The notes under the pieces: generated by a model
Seen by the model: only the letters and a program-made list of their open reading frames with translations
What the model was told of the DNA's origin: nothing
Databases searched by the model: none
Shown here: piece by piece, positions 61,395-64,000 of the stretch
How the letters are laid out: each line of letters opens with the position of its first letter
Position numbering within the stretch: the stretch's first letter is position 1
Program-made: the position numbers and the translations under genes
NCBI RefSeq assembly: GCF_021608185.1
Contig: NZ_JAKIHN010000003.1
Span: 62,001 to 126,000, forward strand
DNA length: 64,000 nucleotides
DNA from: Flavobacterium anseongense
GTDB taxonomy: Bacteria > Bacteroidota > Bacteroidia > Flavobacteriales > Flavobacteriaceae
Direction: 5' to 3'

Positions 61395-61470
61395 TTCCAA
61401 ATAAAATAAATTCCAAATTCCAATTTAGGTTTTAAGATGAGGCTTTTGGGATTTGGATTTTTTAATTTGA
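61395..61470 (+). terminator. Repeat-built terminator between mreB and mreC
   Basis: TTCCAAATTCCAA units pair with TTGGGATTTGG (one G-U pair in a 12-bp core), followed by a T-run. The arms share units with 12330 and 46377. It could reduce read-through from mreB into mreC. Confidence 0.65.
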
Positions 61471-61498
61471 TATTTTAAAAATTTTTTAATTTTTTACG

Positions 61499-62326
61499 AT
61501 GCAGCAAATATTTAATTTTGTACTTAAAAACAGTAATCGCTTACTGTTTTTGCTGCTTTTGGTAATATCGCTTTCGCTCACAATTCAATCGCATTCTTAT
61601 CATAAAAGTAAAATCATAAGTTCAGCCAATTTCTTTACCGGCGGTATTTATGAAAAGATAAATAACGTTGATGAATATTTTGGTTTAAGAGAACAAAATG
61701 AAGAATTAGCGGCAGAAAATGCTCGTTTAAAATCAATCCTATTCAACCAAAAAGACACCACAAAACTTCCGCAGATAGATTCTATAAAAGGCGTTAAGAA
61801 AATCGACATTATTGTTTCTAAAGTTATCCGAAATCCATACAGCACTTTGGAAAACTATCTTACTATTAACAATGGTGCCACTTCTGGAATCAAACCTAAT
61901 ATGGGTGTAATCAATAGCGCCGGAATTGTTGGAATTGTAGATAAGACTTCTAAAAATTACGCAACCATCATTAGCGTTTTGAATGTGAATTCAAAAATTA
62001 ACGCCAAGATTAAAAAATCTAATCACTTTGGCTCTTTGGTTTGGAATGGTAAAAGCACCGGTTTTGTTCAGTTAATCGATGTCCCAAGATTAGCCGGAGT
62101 TCGCAAAGGCGATACCATTGTAACAGGCGGACAATCAATTATCTTCCCTGAAAATATTGGAATCGGAACCATCGACAAAGTGTATATTGATGATGAAACC
62201 AATTACTATACTTTAGACATTAGGCTGTTTAATGATATGACCAATTTGGGACATGTTTATATTATTAAAAACAAAGACACTGAAGAAATTACCAATTTAG
62301 AAAATCAAAGTAAGAAAGATGAATAG
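61499..62326 (+). CDS. mreC: Rod shape-determining protein MreC
   Basis: A 275-residue inner-membrane protein: one N-terminal transmembrane helix (RLLFLLLLVISLSLTIQS), a coiled coil (GLREQNEELAAENARLKSIL) and the periplasmic beta-barrel domains (IVSKVIRNPYSTLENYLTIN, GVINSAGIVGIV, KSTGFVQLIDVPRLAGVRKGD, VTGGQSIIFPENIGIG). It links MreB to PBP2 and RodA. It overlaps mreD by eight bases. Confidence 0.95.
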   Translation: MQQIFNFVLKNSNRLLFLLLLVISLSLTIQSHSYHKSKIISSANFFTGGIYEKINNVDEYFGLREQNEELAAENARLKSILFNQKDTTKLPQIDSIKGVKKIDIIVSKVIRNPYSTLENYLTINNGATSGIKPNMGVINSAGIVGIVDKTSKNYATIISVLNVNSKINAKIKKSNHFGSLVWNGKSTGFVQLIDVPRLAGVRKGDTIVTGGQSIIFPENIGIGTIDKVYIDDETNYYTLDIRLFNDMTNLGHVYIIKNKDTEEITNLENQSKKDE

Positions 62327-62825
62327 TGCTTTGTTAGGAAATATAGCCCGTTTCATTTTGTTGCTTGCAGCACAAGTTTTGATATTCAACCGAATTGATC
62401 TTTTTGGATTTATCAATCCGTTTCCCTACGTGCTTTTCATTATTTTATATCCTGTAAACGGAAACAAAAGCGGTTTATTAGCAGCTAGTTTTTTCTTAGG
62501 ATTACTGATGGATATGTTTTGGAATTCGGGTGGAGTTCATGCCGCGGCATGTTTAATTCTTGCATACTACAGACCAGCCATTTTTAAATTTTCATTTGGT
62601 TTGAGTTATGAATATCAAACCGTTAAGCTCAATGATGTATTAACTCCTGAGCGATTTTCATTTTTACTAATTGCCGTTGTACTACATCACTTTGTACTTT
62701 TTGTTTTAGAGGTTTTCAAAATGAGTTTCCTTTGGGATATTTTAGTTCGAACCGTACTGAGTACCGTTTTCACCATTATCACTTGCATCATAATTATCTA
62801 TATCATTAAGCCAAATAAGCGATGA
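62319..62825 (+). CDS. mreD: Rod shape-determining protein MreD
   Basis: A 168-residue polytopic membrane protein with about five hydrophobic helices (IARFILLLAAQVLIFNRIDL, NPFPYVLFIILYPVNG, GLLAASFFLGLLMDMFWNSG, FLLIAVVLHHFVLFVLEVF and VRTVLSTVFTIITCIIIIYI). FLGLLMDMFWNSGGVHA is MreD-like. It overlaps mreC (8 bases) and mrdA (ATGA). Confidence 0.92.
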   Translation: MNSALLGNIARFILLLAAQVLIFNRIDLFGFINPFPYVLFIILYPVNGNKSGLLAASFFLGLLMDMFWNSGGVHAAACLILAYYRPAIFKFSFGLSYEYQTVKLNDVLTPERFSFLLIAVVLHHFVLFVLEVFKMSFLWDILVRTVLSTVFTIITCIIIIYIIKPNKR

Positions 62826-64000
62826 GAAAGGTTTTGTTGCCCACAATTATTTTTATTTCTACAATTTTACTTGTTTTACGCCTTTTTTATTTACAAGTAA
62901 TTGACGATACTCTTAAATTAAAATCAGATAATAACGCCATCAAAATCAGTTATGATTATCCTGAACGTGGTTATATTTATGATAGAAATGGTAAACTTTT
63001 AGTTGCCAATCAGCCTTCGTATGATATTATGGTTATTCCAAAAGATATCAAAGATTTGGATACAACCGAATTCTGTTCATTACTAAAAATCACTAAAGAA
63101 GATTTTCTTAAAAAGGTTGCCAAAGCCAAAGTATACAGTCCCAGACTTCCTTCTGTTTTTCTATCGCAACTGAATAAAAAAGAGTATGCTGCTTTTCAGG
63201 AAGTAGAGCGTAATTTTACAGGATTTTATATTCAGAAACGTGCTTTAAGAGATTATCAAGTGGCTTTTGGCGCTAATGTTTTTGGATTTATCACTCAGGT
63301 GAATGATAAAATTATTCAAAAAAACAAGTATTACAATAGCGGCGATTTAATCGGAAGACAAGGTGTTGAAGAAAGTTACGAAGATTTTTTACGTGGAATA
63401 AAAGGAGTGAAATACATCCAAAAAGACAAATACAACCGAGATATTGGTTCCTACAAAGAAGGAAGATTTGATACAATTGCCGTACAGGGAAGCGATATTA
63501 CTTTGAGTATTGATGCCGAACTCCAAAAATATGGCGAAGAATTAATGATTAACAAACGAGGTGGAATTGTAGCCATCGAACCAAAAACCGGTGAAATTTT
63601 AGCTTTAGTAACTGCGCCGTCATACGATCCTGCAATCTTGGTGGGAAGACAACGTTCTAAAAACTACACTACCTTATACAAAGATTCGATTGCAAAACCT
63701 TTGTACGACAGAGGATTATTGGCAGAGTACACACCCGGTTCACCATTCAAGATTCTAACAGGATTAGTGGCTTTACAGGAAGGTGTAATCGACGAGAATT
63801 TTTCTGTCAATTGCCATCACGGATTCAGTTATGCTCCCGGCCGATTTATGAAATGTCACTGTCACGGTGGTACCTTACAATTGCATCGTGGAATTTATGA
63901 ATCCTGCAATACTTTCTTCTCGACTTCATACATGAGAACTATAGATAAATATGGCAATCCGCCAAAAGGTGTTGATGTATGGAGCAACCATTTGAAAAGT
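62822..64000 (+). CDS. mrdA: Penicillin-binding protein 2 (partial, C-terminus beyond window)
   Basis: The ATG at 62822 overlaps the mreD stop (ATGA) and the frame is open to base 64000, giving the first 393 residues of an expected ~620. It is the SEDS-partnered transpeptidase of lateral wall elongation. Visible are the N-terminal helix (TIIFISTILLVLRLFYLQV), the pedestal motif PERGYIYDRNGKLLVANQP, GRQGVEESYEDFLRG, GGIVAIEPKTGEILALVTAPSYDP, the active-site SxxK as PGSPFKIL (Ser at about 322) and SCN as the SxN motif. rodA is expected just after the window. Confidence 0.95.
   Translation, partial: MRKVLLPTIIFISTILLVLRLFYLQVIDDTLKLKSDNNAIKISYDYPERGYIYDRNGKLLVANQPSYDIMVIPKDIKDLDTTEFCSLLKITKEDFLKKVAKAKVYSPRLPSVFLSQLNKKEYAAFQEVERNFTGFYIQKRALRDYQVAFGANVFGFITQVNDKIIQKNKYYNSGDLIGRQGVEESYEDFLRGIKGVKYIQKDKYNRDIGSYKEGRFDTIAVQGSDITLSIDAELQKYGEELMINKRGGIVAIEPKTGEILALVTAPSYDPAILVGRQRSKNYTTLYKDSIAKPLYDRGLLAEYTPGSPFKILTGLVALQEGVIDENFSVNCHHGFSYAPGRFMKCHCHGGTLQLHRGIYESCNTFFSTSYMRTIDKYGNPPKGVDVWSNHLKS

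Overview
This window looks like core chromosome of a Flavobacterium-type bacterium (Bacteroidota, Flavobacteriales). The DNA is AT-rich, and starts are set in A/T-rich leaders without Shine-Dalgarno sequences. Many promoters fit the Bacteroidota pattern TTG-N19-22-TAnnTTTG. Lineage-typical genes are present: gldA (gliding), porT/sprT (type IX secretion), tamL, a GLPGLI-family gene beside a TonB-receptor-like barrel, DUF3857 proteins, DUF5686, head-GIN and 2TM proteins. I see no phage, integrase, insertion sequence, CRISPR array, rRNA or tRNA.

Layout. 1-4.2 kb: kynU (cut by the window edge), queA, aroA, mazG-like. 4.3-10.3 kb: two DUF3857/transglutaminase-fold secreted proteins, dtd, rsgA, and an unknown secreted protein. 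10.4-14.5 kb: a complete aromatic amino-acid operon, pheA - aminotransferase - tyrA - DAHP synthase/chorismate mutase, preceded by a Phe/Tyr-rich leader peptide and a terminator. 14.5-18.4 kb: M28 peptidase, gldA, head-GIN lipoprotein, PagL-like outer-membrane protein. 18.6-30.4 kb: a methionine/SAM regulon of metF, split metH, hom, metX, two Cys/Met-family PLP enzymes and metK. 30.5-44.4 kb: outer-membrane proteins, deoxynucleoside kinase, membrane pyrophosphatase, glycosyltransferase, AlkA-like glycosylase, DUF5686, pdhB. 44.6-57.3 kb: etfBA, bifunctional nuclease, thyA, a transglutaminase-like orphan, folA, ubiE/menG, porT, an rRNA methyltransferase, tamL, fbaA, accD. 57.3-64 kb: ABC permease, purH, and the cell-shape cluster mreB-mreC-mreD-mrdA (mrdA cut by the window end).

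The main discoveries are regulatory and too small for a standard gene call. (1) The four-gene methionine operon is preceded by a 22-codon leader ORF with six Met codons in its first twelve, followed by an intrinsic terminator; a leader segment identical to the terminator's 3' arm could form an antiterminator. This is the layout of a methionine attenuator. (2) The pheA operon has a 29-codon leader with seven Phe and four Tyr codons and a terminator ending just before pheA. (3) metH-metF has a SAM-I riboswitch and metK a SAM-II riboswitch. Three different sensor types therefore act on one pathway within about 12 kb.

A second theme is small repeated DNA. Four copies of a Flavo-1-like structured element (two subtypes, one carrying a 46-bp perfect palindrome) lie in intergenic regions. 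Many transcript ends are hairpins built from 7-12-nt units repeated on both strands. The same units, and a dispersed 20-bp repeat, are translated in frame inside aroA and metH. Protein oddities include a 125-residue Cys-rich tail on the pyrophosphatase, an AccD without its zinc cysteines, and a tandem DUF3857 pair in which one copy has lost its catalytic residues.
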